Both the position numbers and the translations under genes were made by a program. A stretch of 64,000 bases of DNA from Exiguobacterium sp. s146. Its GTDB lineage: Bacteria; Bacillota; Bacilli; Exiguobacteriales; Exiguobacteriaceae. The DNA is taken from the NCBI RefSeq assembly GCF_018618415.1, contig NZ_JACSMA010000005.1:1-64000 (forward strand), written 5' to 3'. How positions within the stretch are numbered: the first letter of the stretch is position 1; the number at the start of each line of letters is the position of its first letter. This document shows positions 7,763 through 15,261 of this stretch, one piece after another. The notes beneath the pieces are model-generated. The model ran no database searches, was not told the DNA's origin, and saw only the letters and a list, made by a program, of their open reading frames with translations.

Positions 7763-8208
7763 CCTCTCTCAACAGTTAATGTGTCCTTCTTCTGTTTTTG
7801 GTGTTCGATGCGCTCCTGGACGATGCGTTCCGCCGTCGCGAGAAACGTCGGCTTGAATTGATCCGTCGTCATGATGTCCTCGATGCCCTCGGTCTGCATC
7901 AGCGCCTGCAGAAGCTCTGTCAGGATCTGCCCGTGGCGATCGGAACGGTTCGCGGCGAGTCGGATCCGCTCGAGTTCCGTCGACACCTGCTTGTTCATTA
8001 ACTCCTCGATATGACTTGTAACCTGCGTGCTGATCGAGCGGGTGAGGAACTGCATGTCCCACTTCCCGTCAGCCAGTTGTTTATGCTCGTCTGCGATATG
8101 GTCGATGACCTGACCGAGATGGCCGAAGCGTTTGTCGTCGGCGAACTCTTCTAAATACGCGACCGTCTCCGGCTTTAATCGGAGACGGATCTGTCTCAAC
8201 TCTTCCAT
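7759..8208 (-). CDS. Putative ribbon-helix-helix accessory protein, 149 aa
   Basis: The first 40 residues (EELRQIRLRLKPETVAYLEEFADDKRFGHLGQVIDHI) have the strand-helix-helix layout of a ribbon-helix-helix DNA-binding domain. The remainder is predicted to be long helices, with Gln/Glu/Arg-rich coiled-coil character toward the C-terminus. The gene lies 9 bp after the relaxase gene and overlaps the next by 4 bp. A relaxosome accessory or a regulator of the transfer genes is likely. The fold call is by eye. Confidence 0.55.
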   Translation of the reverse strand: MEELRQIRLRLKPETVAYLEEFADDKRFGHLGQVIDHIADEHKQLADGKWDMQFLTRSISTQVTSHIEELMNKQVSTELERIRLAANRSDRHGQILTELLQALMQTEGIEDIMTTDQFKPTFLATAERIVQERIEHQKQKKDTLTVERG

Positions 8209-8217
8209 CGTCCTCCC

Positions 8218-9372
8218 TCACTTTCCATATTCGATGTCCCGTTCCAGCTGTTCGAAAGCTCGTTGGTTCTTCAAATGTTCGAATTCGTCATTCATGTGCC
8301 GCTCGATACGGTAGATTGATTCGTTGAATATCTTTTGTTGGTTGAACGCGCGTCGGACCGGATGTTTAGGGGCTTCAATTTTTTCAAGTGTCATTTGTTC
8401 CTTTGACAAGTCTCGCATCTCAGCGAGGATGGCATTCCCCATCCGGGTGTAGAGATCCTGTCGCTTCGTCGTCCGGTAATGCTCGGCCTTCTCCGTGTCG
8501 CCGTAGCTACGACGATGGAACGACACTTCCTGTTCAAGTCGCTCGTTGAAGGCTTGGAACTCTGATTTGAAGTGAATGTCGATATAACTGTCGGTCAGAC
8601 GATCGAGCGATTCCCGAAGCGGCTGCATCCCGTTCATGTTGTAGCGCCACTGTCGTTTGTCTTCCGGCAACCGCTCATAGATGTCCTTGAATTGACGGAC
8701 GAGCTCGGGATGCAGGACACGGTTCGGGAGCGTTGGAATCTTCCGGTTCCGTTTATGGGCGACCAGTTCGTCTCTTATGAACGCATTCAGTTTCTCCTGT
8801 TCTTTCGTCCGGTCGGCGAGGGAATGGATGACCTTCGACTTCATCAGCTCGATCGATTTTGGTTTGCGTTTGCCGCGCTCGCGCATATGGCTCGTCTCGA
8901 CGATGGCGACATGCACGTGGATGTTGTCGGTGTTGTAATGCACGGCGCCGGTCCAGTAGGCGTGGACCATCTTTTCTTTTTGGAGCATCGCCTCGACCGC
9001 ATTCCGTGTCGCCTGAATCAATCGTTTCTCGTCGATGAGGTCGTCGTGGACCACGCCGGTCTCGCGTAGCCAAGCGTTATCGAACGAGATGACGTCTTGC
9101 CAGAGGATGCTCCCTCTCTCTTGCGCATGCTTGAAGATGTCGCGGACGGCGCGACGTTTTTCGTCGTTCAACCGATCGTCCACGCGCGTGAACAGACCGC
9201 TCGATTTCGTCTCGTCTTCCATGTAGTCGTGATACGTCTCGAACTGTTCGCTGCTGTCTTTCGCGTCCGGACGATTGATGTAGTCGAGGTACGTCGTGTA
9301 GCGACGTGACTTCTTTTTTGTGCCTGGCACCTTGAACTTTGATTTGATGACGACACCCGGCGTCTCATGCAT
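8218..9372 (-). CDS. mobP: MobP-type relaxase (HUH endonuclease)
   Basis: A 384-residue relaxase that nicks oriT and pilots the transferred strand. The N-terminal 170 residues hold the HUH domain: candidate catalytic tyrosines lie in RRYTTYLDYINR (Tyr25/28/31), and the metal-binding triad is in HYNTDNIHVHVAIVE (His145, His152, His154). The sequence style is that of Firmicute MobP2/MobP3 proteins; the exact class needs a profile search. Residues 200-384 are helical and charged and may contact accessory proteins or DNA. The start overlaps the end of the upstream MobC-like gene. The candidate oriT lies about 310 bp upstream on the same strand. No helicase or primase domain is fused. Confidence 0.85.
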   Translation of the reverse strand: MHETPGVVIKSKFKVPGTKKKSRRYTTYLDYINRPDAKDSSEQFETYHDYMEDETKSSGLFTRVDDRLNDEKRRAVRDIFKHAQERGSILWQDVISFDNAWLRETGVVHDDLIDEKRLIQATRNAVEAMLQKEKMVHAYWTGAVHYNTDNIHVHVAIVETSHMRERGKRKPKSIELMKSKVIHSLADRTKEQEKLNAFIRDELVAHKRNRKIPTLPNRVLHPELVRQFKDIYERLPEDKRQWRYNMNGMQPLRESLDRLTDSYIDIHFKSEFQAFNERLEQEVSFHRRSYGDTEKAEHYRTTKRQDLYTRMGNAILAEMRDLSKEQMTLEKIEAPKHPVRRAFNQQKIFNESIYRIERHMNDEFEHLKNQRAFEQLERDIEYGK

Positions 9373-9616
9373 CCTGCATCACCTCGTTCAACAACCGGGT
9401 CACCTCGGCGAGCTCGTCCGCACTCCGTTTCAAGTGGAGCGTGTTCGCCTCGAGCTGTCGTTCGAGCCGCTCGACCTGCGTCGATTGGATGCCGTTCGCA
9501 CACCAGGAGGCGAGCAGTTCTTTCAAATATTGTTGCCGGGAGCGGTTGTGTTCCTTCGCCCATTCATCGATTTGCTTCACGATGACGGGGTCGATGTCGC
9601 GGAGTAACAGATCCAT
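9365..9616 (-). CDS. MobC-like relaxosome accessory protein, 83 aa
   Basis: I place the start at the ATG (9614-9616) behind AAAGGTGGTC. The frame is open much further upstream, but that extension runs through the oriT-like repeats and has no ribosome-binding site. The first 45 residues (MDLLLRDIDPVIVKQIDEWAKEHNRSRQQYLKELL) are a clear ribbon-helix-helix of the type found in relaxase accessory proteins. The C-terminus is a coiled coil (VERLERQLEANTLHLKRSADELAEV). It probably binds repeats in the adjacent oriT and loads the relaxase. The gene overlaps the relaxase gene by 8 bp. Confidence 0.75.
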   Translation of the reverse strand: MDLLLRDIDPVIVKQIDEWAKEHNRSRQQYLKELLASWCANGIQSTQVERLERQLEANTLHLKRSADELAEVTRLLNEVMQDA

Positions 9617-9684
9617 TTGCCTGACCACCTTTCTAGAGGCTACATATTGCCGACGTCCTAAAAGTTCGTTCAAAGAGCATAAGG

Positions 9685-9744
9685 GGAAACTGCTATCACT
9701 TGTCGTGATAGCCCAGGCAGAGCCTGGGGTTTCCGTGATATCAC
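9685..9744. other. Candidate origin of transfer (oriT)
   Basis: Directly upstream of the MobC-like and relaxase genes lie two adjacent perfect hairpins, GCTATCAC-5 nt-GTGATAGC (9692-9712) and CCCAGGC-3 nt-GCCTGGG (9712-9728). An outer GGAAAC (9685-9690) pairs with GTTTCC (9729-9734), so the strand can fold into a three-way junction. A 10-bp palindrome GTGATATCAC (9735-9744) follows. On the minus strand the structure is followed by CCCCTTATGCTC, a plausible nick region. Position and structure support oriT; the nick site is inference. Confidence 0.65.
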
Positions 9745-9759
9745 CAAAAGTCCGAAAAC

Positions 9760-9806
9760 GGCACGAAATGTGCCAGTAAAACCAGCGATTTGGCACAAAA
9801 TGTGCC
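9760..9806. repeat. Two copies of the palindrome GGCACRAAATGTGCC
   Basis: Copies at 9760-9774 and 9792-9806 start exactly 32 bp apart, about three helical turns, so both face the same side of the DNA. They lie between the candidate oriT and the stop of the upstream gene. They are good candidates for binding sites of one of the ribbon-helix-helix proteins of this region. Confidence 0.7.
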
Positions 9807-9808
9807 AC

Positions 9809-10648
9809 TTAAATCGATAGTTCCCGAAGCCGGACGCGTAACTTGTCGTGCTTTTCTTCGAGCGCTTGGACCGACTGTTCGAGTTTCTCGAGTTCGAGTG
9901 TGAGCTCGTCACGCTTCCGACCAAGATCGAAAATCTCGTTCTCCTGTTCGACCTGTTCGTCGAGCGAGAGGTAGGGAAGTTCGTCTTCGAGTTCCTCTTT
10001 GTCACGGTCGAGTCGCTCGATCTGTTGCCGCTGCGCCTCGACTGATTGTTGCGTCGTTTCCACCTGTCGTTCGGTCTCCGCGAGCTCATCCTCGACGAAT
10101 AGTCTCGTGAAAGTTGTCTCGTCAGATGAGGTATGGTTCGCCTGTTCGATGGTCCGACGGTCGGCATAGAGGGACGTCAACAGACTGCTCTCCCGTTCCT
10201 CGGGTGTGAGTGATTCGATTGCTTGTGACTCGTCCACCCCATAGATTCGGATGGCGAGCTGGTCGAAGTCGTTCGGCACGTCCTTCAATTCGAGCACGTA
10301 CTGATTGTTCCGTTCATACAGCGATGTGACTTCCTTCTCGGAATCAGGACGTGCCTTATAGACGTAGCGGAAGAGATGATCGTTCGTGTTACCTGGTGCT
10401 TCATCGAGTGAGAGTCGAATGCGCATTGTCTTCGTCTTCGTATCGTAACTAGACGCGTGGAGCGTCACGGTCTCCCCGTTCGAGAGACGGATTGCCTCGT
10501 TGATCGGCGTCTCATTGACCGGTGCCTCCTCGGCGAAGAAGAACGACGAGGTACCGAAAAAGAGGAAGCCGATGACAAAGAATACGCCGAGTCCGAGGTA
10601 GAACCGGGAGACGTTCTGGGTGAGACGCCGTCGCGTTTGCCGTCGCAT
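9809..10648 (-). CDS. Membrane-anchored coiled-coil protein of the transfer operon
   Basis: A 279-residue protein with a basic N-terminus (MRRQTRRRLTQ), one membrane segment (about 16-38) and an extracellular beta-rich domain (about 50-160). The C-terminus is a long predicted coiled coil (about 180-275, LAETERQVETTQQSVEAQRQQIERL onward). The topology suggests an anchored spacer or adhesin-like component of the mating channel. The stop lies 3 bp from the paired palindromes, and the upstream gene ends 1 bp before this start. No family recognised. Confidence 0.6.
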   Translation of the reverse strand: MRRQTRRRLTQNVSRFYLGLGVFFVIGFLFFGTSSFFFAEEAPVNETPINEAIRLSNGETVTLHASSYDTKTKTMRIRLSLDEAPGNTNDHLFRYVYKARPDSEKEVTSLYERNNQYVLELKDVPNDFDQLAIRIYGVDESQAIESLTPEERESSLLTSLYADRRTIEQANHTSSDETTFTRLFVEDELAETERQVETTQQSVEAQRQQIERLDRDKEELEDELPYLSLDEQVEQENEIFDLGRKRDELTLELEKLEQSVQALEEKHDKLRVRLRELSI

Positions 10649-11227
10649 CTAGATCCCTCCTTTCGGTGTCAAATCTTCCATTTCTGTGACGACCAAACGT
10701 CCGTCGATGGACTCGAACGTCAGGGCCAACAGTTCTTGCGTCGTCTCTTCATAACCCGTCTCGGTGATCAACAGGTCTTGTTCGAATCGCACGAGGCAAT
10801 CTTCTCCGGAGACAGAAGGGAACACCTCGATGTCGCGGACGATCGTCTCGAACGTGCCGACGTCACTGCCGTCAGCGGTGAAGAGCGTGGCCGCGAGTTC
10901 CTCGGACATGACACCTTTCGCCTGTCGTTTCTGGGTCGTGTAACTGTCCTTCGTGATGGTAAAGGCATACTCGATGAAGCGCGTCGCGTGTGTCGTCAGC
11001 TCCTCCATTCGTTCCGTCTCCGTCGAAGCGACGACTGGTGCAGTGTCTGACGGCGTATTTTCGGAGGTTGCCGATTCAGAGTGAGTGACGCTCTCATTTT
11101 TCGTCTCGCTCGTGTCTGAAGTACTCGTGACAGCCGTCGCTTGTTGATAGAAAAAGACGTTCGCTGCGATCGAAATCAGGAGCAGTACCCCGAACAGATA
11201 CGCGAGGTGACGTGCGGTGAAGTTCAT
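10649..11227 (-). CDS. VirB8/TcpC-like single-pass transfer protein
   Basis: A 192-residue protein with an N-terminal membrane helix (about 8-28), a Ser/Thr/Glu-rich linker (30-70) and a globular extracellular domain (75-192). That domain's helix-then-strand order (ERMEELTTHATRFIEYAFTI ... VRFEQDLLITETGYEETTQELLALTFESIDGRLVVTEM) resembles the NTF2-like domain of VirB8/TcpC. Such proteins form the scaffold of the mating pore between membrane and wall. Assignment is by topology and pattern only. It sits between the wall hydrolase and the coiled-coil protein, the expected neighbourhood for pore components. Confidence 0.55.
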   Translation of the reverse strand: MNFTARHLAYLFGVLLLISIAANVFFYQQATAVTSTSDTSETKNESVTHSESATSENTPSDTAPVVASTETERMEELTTHATRFIEYAFTITKDSYTTQKRQAKGVMSEELAATLFTADGSDVGTFETIVRDIEVFPSVSGEDCLVRFEQDLLITETGYEETTQELLALTFESIDGRLVVTEMEDLTPKGGI

Positions 11228-11257
11228 TCTTCCTCCTCCTTTTCATACATGCATGAC

Positions 11258-12364
11258 TTATAATTCGAAGACCGGGGCGGGATTGATATGACCGGACCAT
11301 TCAGCCGTCTTGATCTCGAAGTGCAGATGGTTCCCGCTCGAACGGCCGGTCGTGCCGCAGTACCCGAGCGCTTGCCCAGCGTCGATCTGTTGGCCCGTTT
11401 GGACGCCGAGACGACTCAGGTGCGCATACGCCGTAATGTAATTGTCGTGCTGGACCTGGACGAGATTGCCGTATGGTCCGCGGTTCCCGCTATAGATGAC
11501 GGTGCCGCTCTTGACCGCGTGGATCGTGTCGGACGGGGTGCAACTGAAGTCGATCCCGGTGTGGTTGTCCCGTTGTCCGAAGACGACGCGCCACCCGAAA
11601 CGCGATGTCACGTTGAGCGGGATGGCGAGCGGAGAACGTAACCCCGACAACAGTTCTTTCGTGATAATCCCATCGGCGACGGCGACCGGCGCGAGGTATT
11701 TCAACACCGCGTCGACGTATTCGATGTCCCCGTAACAGGCGCCGTGCTGGACCGCACTCGGGCGATGACAACGATAGATACCGGTGTGTTTCACGCGCTG
11801 GTACATCATCCGCGAGAATGAGATGGCGAGCTCTTTCGAGTAGCGCCCGCCGTTCTCCTGGACATAATCGATAAAGCCGCCGCCGAAGTTGTAGCTCTGT
11901 AACGTGAGCTGCACGTCGCGGTTCGCCCGTTCGAAGACGGATGCGAAATGTTCGACGCCGTAGACGATACTCTCCTCGGGGGAGGTGATGCACCCGATCC
12001 GTCCACACTGCGATTCGCTCGCCTGCATCGGGTCGTTCCCGCGTCCGCCGCTCTCCTGCATCATGAGCGCGAGTACGAGGTTCGTCTGTTCGGCTAGTCC
12101 GTGCTTCGTCAGTTCACTTTCTACCAAGCCCCGATATTGGAGCACCTGGTCGCTTACCTGGAGACCGCCGGCCGTGTCGAATGTGACGTCGGTCGGTTGT
12201 TCGTTCTGGACACCCGTGAGCTTGTCGAGGATTCCGACGACGAGGATGACCAGGAACAAGACGAGTGCCGCGATGCCGAGCAGGATGAGTCGCCATTTGA
12301 GCGTCGCAAGCTGCCACTTCACCATGAGGGCGAAGTGGGCAATCCGTTTCGCGGCCGCCCACAT
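11258..12364 (-). CDS. Bifunctional cell-wall hydrolase (lytic transglycosylase-like plus M23 peptidase)
   Basis: A 368-residue protein of the transfer machinery that opens peptidoglycan for the mating channel. A membrane helix lies at about 25-47. Residues 75-215 form a lysozyme-like domain of the type found in CwlT/TcpG proteins, with Glu104 in LALMMQESGGRGNDPMQ as the likely catalytic acid. Residues 250-360 are an M23 LytM-type peptidase with the zinc motifs HTGID (His268, Asp272) and HLH (346-348) plus His315. All expected M23 ligands are present. The start codon overlaps the end of virB4 by one base, so the two are coupled. This corresponds to VirB1 of Gram-negative systems. Confidence 0.9.
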   Translation of the reverse strand: MWAAAKRIAHFALMVKWQLATLKWRLILLGIAALVLFLVILVVGILDKLTGVQNEQPTDVTFDTAGGLQVSDQVLQYRGLVESELTKHGLAEQTNLVLALMMQESGGRGNDPMQASESQCGRIGCITSPEESIVYGVEHFASVFERANRDVQLTLQSYNFGGGFIDYVQENGGRYSKELAISFSRMMYQRVKHTGIYRCHRPSAVQHGACYGDIEYVDAVLKYLAPVAVADGIITKELLSGLRSPLAIPLNVTSRFGWRVVFGQRDNHTGIDFSCTPSDTIHAVKSGTVIYSGNRGPYGNLVQVQHDNYITAYAHLSRLGVQTGQQIDAGQALGYCGTTGRSSGNHLHFEIKTAEWSGHINPAPVFEL

Positions 12365-14325
12365 CAGGCACCTCCGCCGAACAGGGCGAGCTCCTCGGGT
12401 GCGACATCGACGTCAAAGATGAGGTTCTGTACGCCGGATATGCTGAGGACGACGCGTCCCGTCTCGAGCGAGGGGATGATGCGCATCTCGGAATTCGAGA
12501 GTTGGCCATCAAACACCGTCTGGATGATTGGGATGCTCTCCGCGTCCTGTTCGCCGATGATCTTGTATTGCGTAAGCTGGAAGAGCGACTTGACGTTCTC
12601 GGCGTTCTCGGACTTCGATCCGGCCGGCACGAAGTCGGTGATCAAGTGCGACACGAAGAAGATACCGCCGAAATACTTGCGCGCCTCGCGCATGCAGCGT
12701 TGCAGATACAGGATGGCCGGTTGCGCGATGTCGCGCGTGTTGAACAAGTGGTGCGCCTCGTCGATGACGATGAGGTACTTGCATGCCTCCTCGGTCCGGA
12801 GCACGCCCTGGTTATAGGCTTTCAGTTGACTCGAGCCGTTGGCGATCATCCCGTCCCACAGCATGTTCATGAGCGAGAACACCTGCGCCTGGAATACCTC
12901 GTCCCGTAGGCTTGTCAGGTTTCGGAGCGGGAACGAGACGATGAGCTCTTCGTCGAACCGGTCGATCGAGGAGTGGCCGTCGAAAATGTTGCCATAGTTA
13001 TGGACGAGGTTCGTGATAGCGAGCTCGATGTTCTCGAGACGCCGTACCCGGTTCGGACTGATCGCTTCTTTGATCGAGGTGCGTGTGTCGTCCGTGTAGA
13101 GCTCACGCCGCACGAGTTTTAAGAAGTCGGAGAACGTCGGGTACCGGTTCGCCGGATGCGTCGTGATCGGCAGTTCGCCCTGTTCGTCCCAGAGCCCGTG
13201 CCGAACGTACAAGTCCCGGAGCAGGATTTCGAACTCGTTCGTTTCTTCCTGTGTCGCCGCCGGGTTGATGTAGTGATAGAACACGGCCATCTTCGACAGG
13301 TGTTGCATGAACGAGAGCGCCTCGTTGGCGCTGCCGTCGTTATTCGTCACGGTCTTATAGACATGGAGCGGGTTGATGAGACCGGCCGACCCGTCGAGTG
13401 CGATTTCTTTCCCGCCGAGCTGCCGCACGAGGTCGGAGAACTCGCCCGTGACGTCGAGGATGCGGATCTTGTTGCCCTTGATCGCCTGGTCGAGCACCGT
13501 CTTCTTGAGGAGTGTCGACTTGCCGGACCCCATCTTGCCGATCATGAGCGCGTTATAGAACTTGCGCTGTTTGTCCTTATGGAACAGGTCGAAGATGACG
13601 CTTCCGTTCGTGTCGGTCGTCCCGTAGTACGTCCCGGTCGCGTCTTGGAGCGACGTGAAGTGGAACGGATAGCCGCCAGCGATGGAGAGGGAAGGGATCT
13701 CTTTCCCACGTCGCCGATTCGGCAGTTTTTGTTGTTGGTCATAGCTCGTGAACAGGCTCTGCCACTCCCATTCCTGCTCGTTCAGGAAGATCGTCGAGCG
13801 GAAGTTCCGGGCCTCGAGTTCTTCCATCACTTCCTGTACTTTCACCTCGAGCGCGTCGAGCGTCTTCGCCTTCACATAGAGGCGCAGATGCAGATATTTC
13901 ATCGTCTCGCCCTGGGTGATCTGTTCATAGAGCTCGTTCAGCTCCTTATATGTCTCCCTAGCATCGATGCGGTCGATGTTGTCCTTCGCGTTCTCAAAGC
14001 GTGTGTTCTGTTCGGCCATCGACTTGTTGATGGTCTGGATGATTTCACGCTTGTCGGCCGTCCCGATGTCGAGCGTCGTCAAAACGCCCGGCATGTTCAA
14101 GATGGGTTCGAGCCAGTAGTCATAGACGAGCGACTGATATTTATAAACATGGAGACACGACAGGTAGCCGTCCCCGAGCCGGACGAAATTGGCGTCGAAC
14201 TTAATACCACCCTGCGGCTGGATTTTGGCGATGACGTCGGTGTTATAGCCTTTCTTGATTTTGACGATCTCCGGGTCCTGTTGTTTGGATAACTTTTCAC
14301 GCAGGCGCTGCCACATGCGCGTCAC
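12364..14325 (-). CDS. virB4: VirB4-like conjugation ATPase
   Basis: A 653-residue cytoplasmic ATPase that powers assembly and substrate transfer of the type IV secretion channel. The Walker A motif is GKMGSGKS at 263-270 and Walker B is LIVIDEAH at 518-525, the normal spacing for VirB4/TraE/ConE. Residues 1-250 are the VirB4 N-terminal region that contacts channel proteins. The length is slightly short of the usual 700-800 because part of the N-terminal domain may be supplied by the preceding gene product. It is encoded 8 bp after that gene and overlaps the hydrolase gene by one base. No defects seen. Confidence 0.92.
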   Translation of the reverse strand: MTRMWQRLREKLSKQQDPEIVKIKKGYNTDVIAKIQPQGGIKFDANFVRLGDGYLSCLHVYKYQSLVYDYWLEPILNMPGVLTTLDIGTADKREIIQTINKSMAEQNTRFENAKDNIDRIDARETYKELNELYEQITQGETMKYLHLRLYVKAKTLDALEVKVQEVMEELEARNFRSTIFLNEQEWEWQSLFTSYDQQQKLPNRRRGKEIPSLSIAGGYPFHFTSLQDATGTYYGTTDTNGSVIFDLFHKDKQRKFYNALMIGKMGSGKSTLLKKTVLDQAIKGNKIRILDVTGEFSDLVRQLGGKEIALDGSAGLINPLHVYKTVTNNDGSANEALSFMQHLSKMAVFYHYINPAATQEETNEFEILLRDLYVRHGLWDEQGELPITTHPANRYPTFSDFLKLVRRELYTDDTRTSIKEAISPNRVRRLENIELAITNLVHNYGNIFDGHSSIDRFDEELIVSFPLRNLTSLRDEVFQAQVFSLMNMLWDGMIANGSSQLKAYNQGVLRTEEACKYLIVIDEAHHLFNTRDIAQPAILYLQRCMREARKYFGGIFFVSHLITDFVPAGSKSENAENVKSLFQLTQYKIIGEQDAESIPIIQTVFDGQLSNSEMRIIPSLETGRVVLSISGVQNLIFDVDVAPEELALFGGGA

Positions 14326-14333
14326 TCCTTTCT

Positions 14334-14963
14334 TCAGGTGTCGAGTTGCGGTTTCGTGTTCGGGTTGTTCAGCTGATAGAGCACATGCACCTTCTGGTCG
14401 AGCGTCAGCTCGCGCATCGGGTTCGAGCGCCGGAGCAGTTTATAGAGGTGCGTCTTTCGCTCCCGTAGCGTCCGCTCGTCGTCGGCATAAAAAAAGAGGA
14501 GATAATCGCGATTGGTGCGATGCTCCTCGAGATACTCGAGCTCCTGCTTCTTTTTCAGTAGGAAGGGCAGGTAGGCCGGTGTCTGATTTTGTCGAATCTG
14601 TCGTTCGATGCTGATCTTCTGCCGTTCGAGATTGAGCGGCGTGTTCAGCGGCACGACCTTGAGCGGATGTGCGTACGCCTGGAGGAGATAGGCGAGCGAG
14701 AATACGTCATGGTCCTTTTCCTCCTCGTTCAAGGAGTAGATGTCCTTTGAGGTGAGTTGGACCATGTCGAGATAAGTCCCGTCGCGCATCTCGAACGCCT
14801 CGGTCCCGGTGACGTCGACGACCGGCATCAGTTCGGCGACCGTCGGTTTGACGACGACCTTGTCTTTGACTTTCTGTTTCTCGACCACGTCCTGTTCGTC
14901 GAGCCAGGTGCCCGTGCGTCTAGGTCCCTGTAGCGTATCTTCGATGAAAGCCATCTCAATCAC
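14334..14963 (-). CDS. Conjugation protein encoded before VirB4
   Basis: A 209-residue soluble protein. Its core, FEMRDGTYLDMVQLTSKDIYSLNEEEKDHDVFSLAYLLQAY and the following LNLERQKISIERQI, has the pattern of the N-terminal beta-alpha domain of VirB4 proteins. The C-terminal part (DYLLFFYADDERTLRERKTHLYKLL) also resembles VirB4 N-terminal helices. Splitting of this domain into its own gene is known in Gram-positive systems; here it is inferred from sequence style and position. It lies between the VirB3-like and VirB4 genes with 7-8 bp overlap or spacing. The second ATG (MAFIEDT) could be the true start. Confidence 0.65.
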   Translation of the reverse strand: MIEMAFIEDTLQGPRRTGTWLDEQDVVEKQKVKDKVVVKPTVAELMPVVDVTGTEAFEMRDGTYLDMVQLTSKDIYSLNEEEKDHDVFSLAYLLQAYAHPLKVVPLNTPLNLERQKISIERQIRQNQTPAYLPFLLKKKQELEYLEEHRTNRDYLLFFYADDERTLRERKTHLYKLLRRSNPMRELTLDQKVHVLYQLNNPNTKPQLDT

Positions 14964-15255
14964 GTCCTTTCGTCTGCGCGTCGAGCGCGAGATAGGTGTC
15001 TTTCCGTTTGATGAGCGCGTAATAGAGCGCGTGGACCATCCGCTTCTGCGGGTTCGTCGCCGGACGGAGCACCATGAACAGCCCGAAGACGACGAGGAAG
15101 ACCGTGAACGGGATGTGCAGTGCCGACGGGATGAACGGGAGCGTCACGAGCCGGAGCACGATGAGCCCGACGAGGAACAGGAAGTCATGCAGATAGAGCA
15201 TCTTGTTGATCTTGAGCTCGGTCGTGACCTCGTTCGGGATCCGGTATTTGCGCAT
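14956..15255 (-). CDS. VirB3/PrgI-like membrane protein (DUF5592 type)
   Basis: A 99-residue protein with two membrane segments (about 24-42 and 44-63) flanked by basic residues, then a cytoplasmic tail (NPQKRMVHALYYALIKRKDTYLALD). The short RKYRIPNEVTTELKINK start and this tail are typical of VirB3/PrgI-like proteins found directly upstream of VirB4 in Firmicute transfer operons, annotated as DUF5592. It probably anchors VirB4 to the membrane. It overlaps the next gene by 8 bp and follows the VirB6-like gene after 6 bp. Confidence 0.75.
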   Translation of the reverse strand: MRKYRIPNEVTTELKINKMLYLHDFLFLVGLIVLRLVTLPFIPSALHIPFTVFLVVFGLFMVLRPATNPQKRMVHALYYALIKRKDTYLALDAQTKGRD

Positions 15256-15261
15256 GGGTCA

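Noticed and set aside
13156-14292. Long plus-strand open frame opposite virB4
   Set aside because: GC-rich codons of virB4 create long antisense frames; the protein is Arg/His/Asp/Leu-rich with no pattern, and there is no ribosome-binding site.
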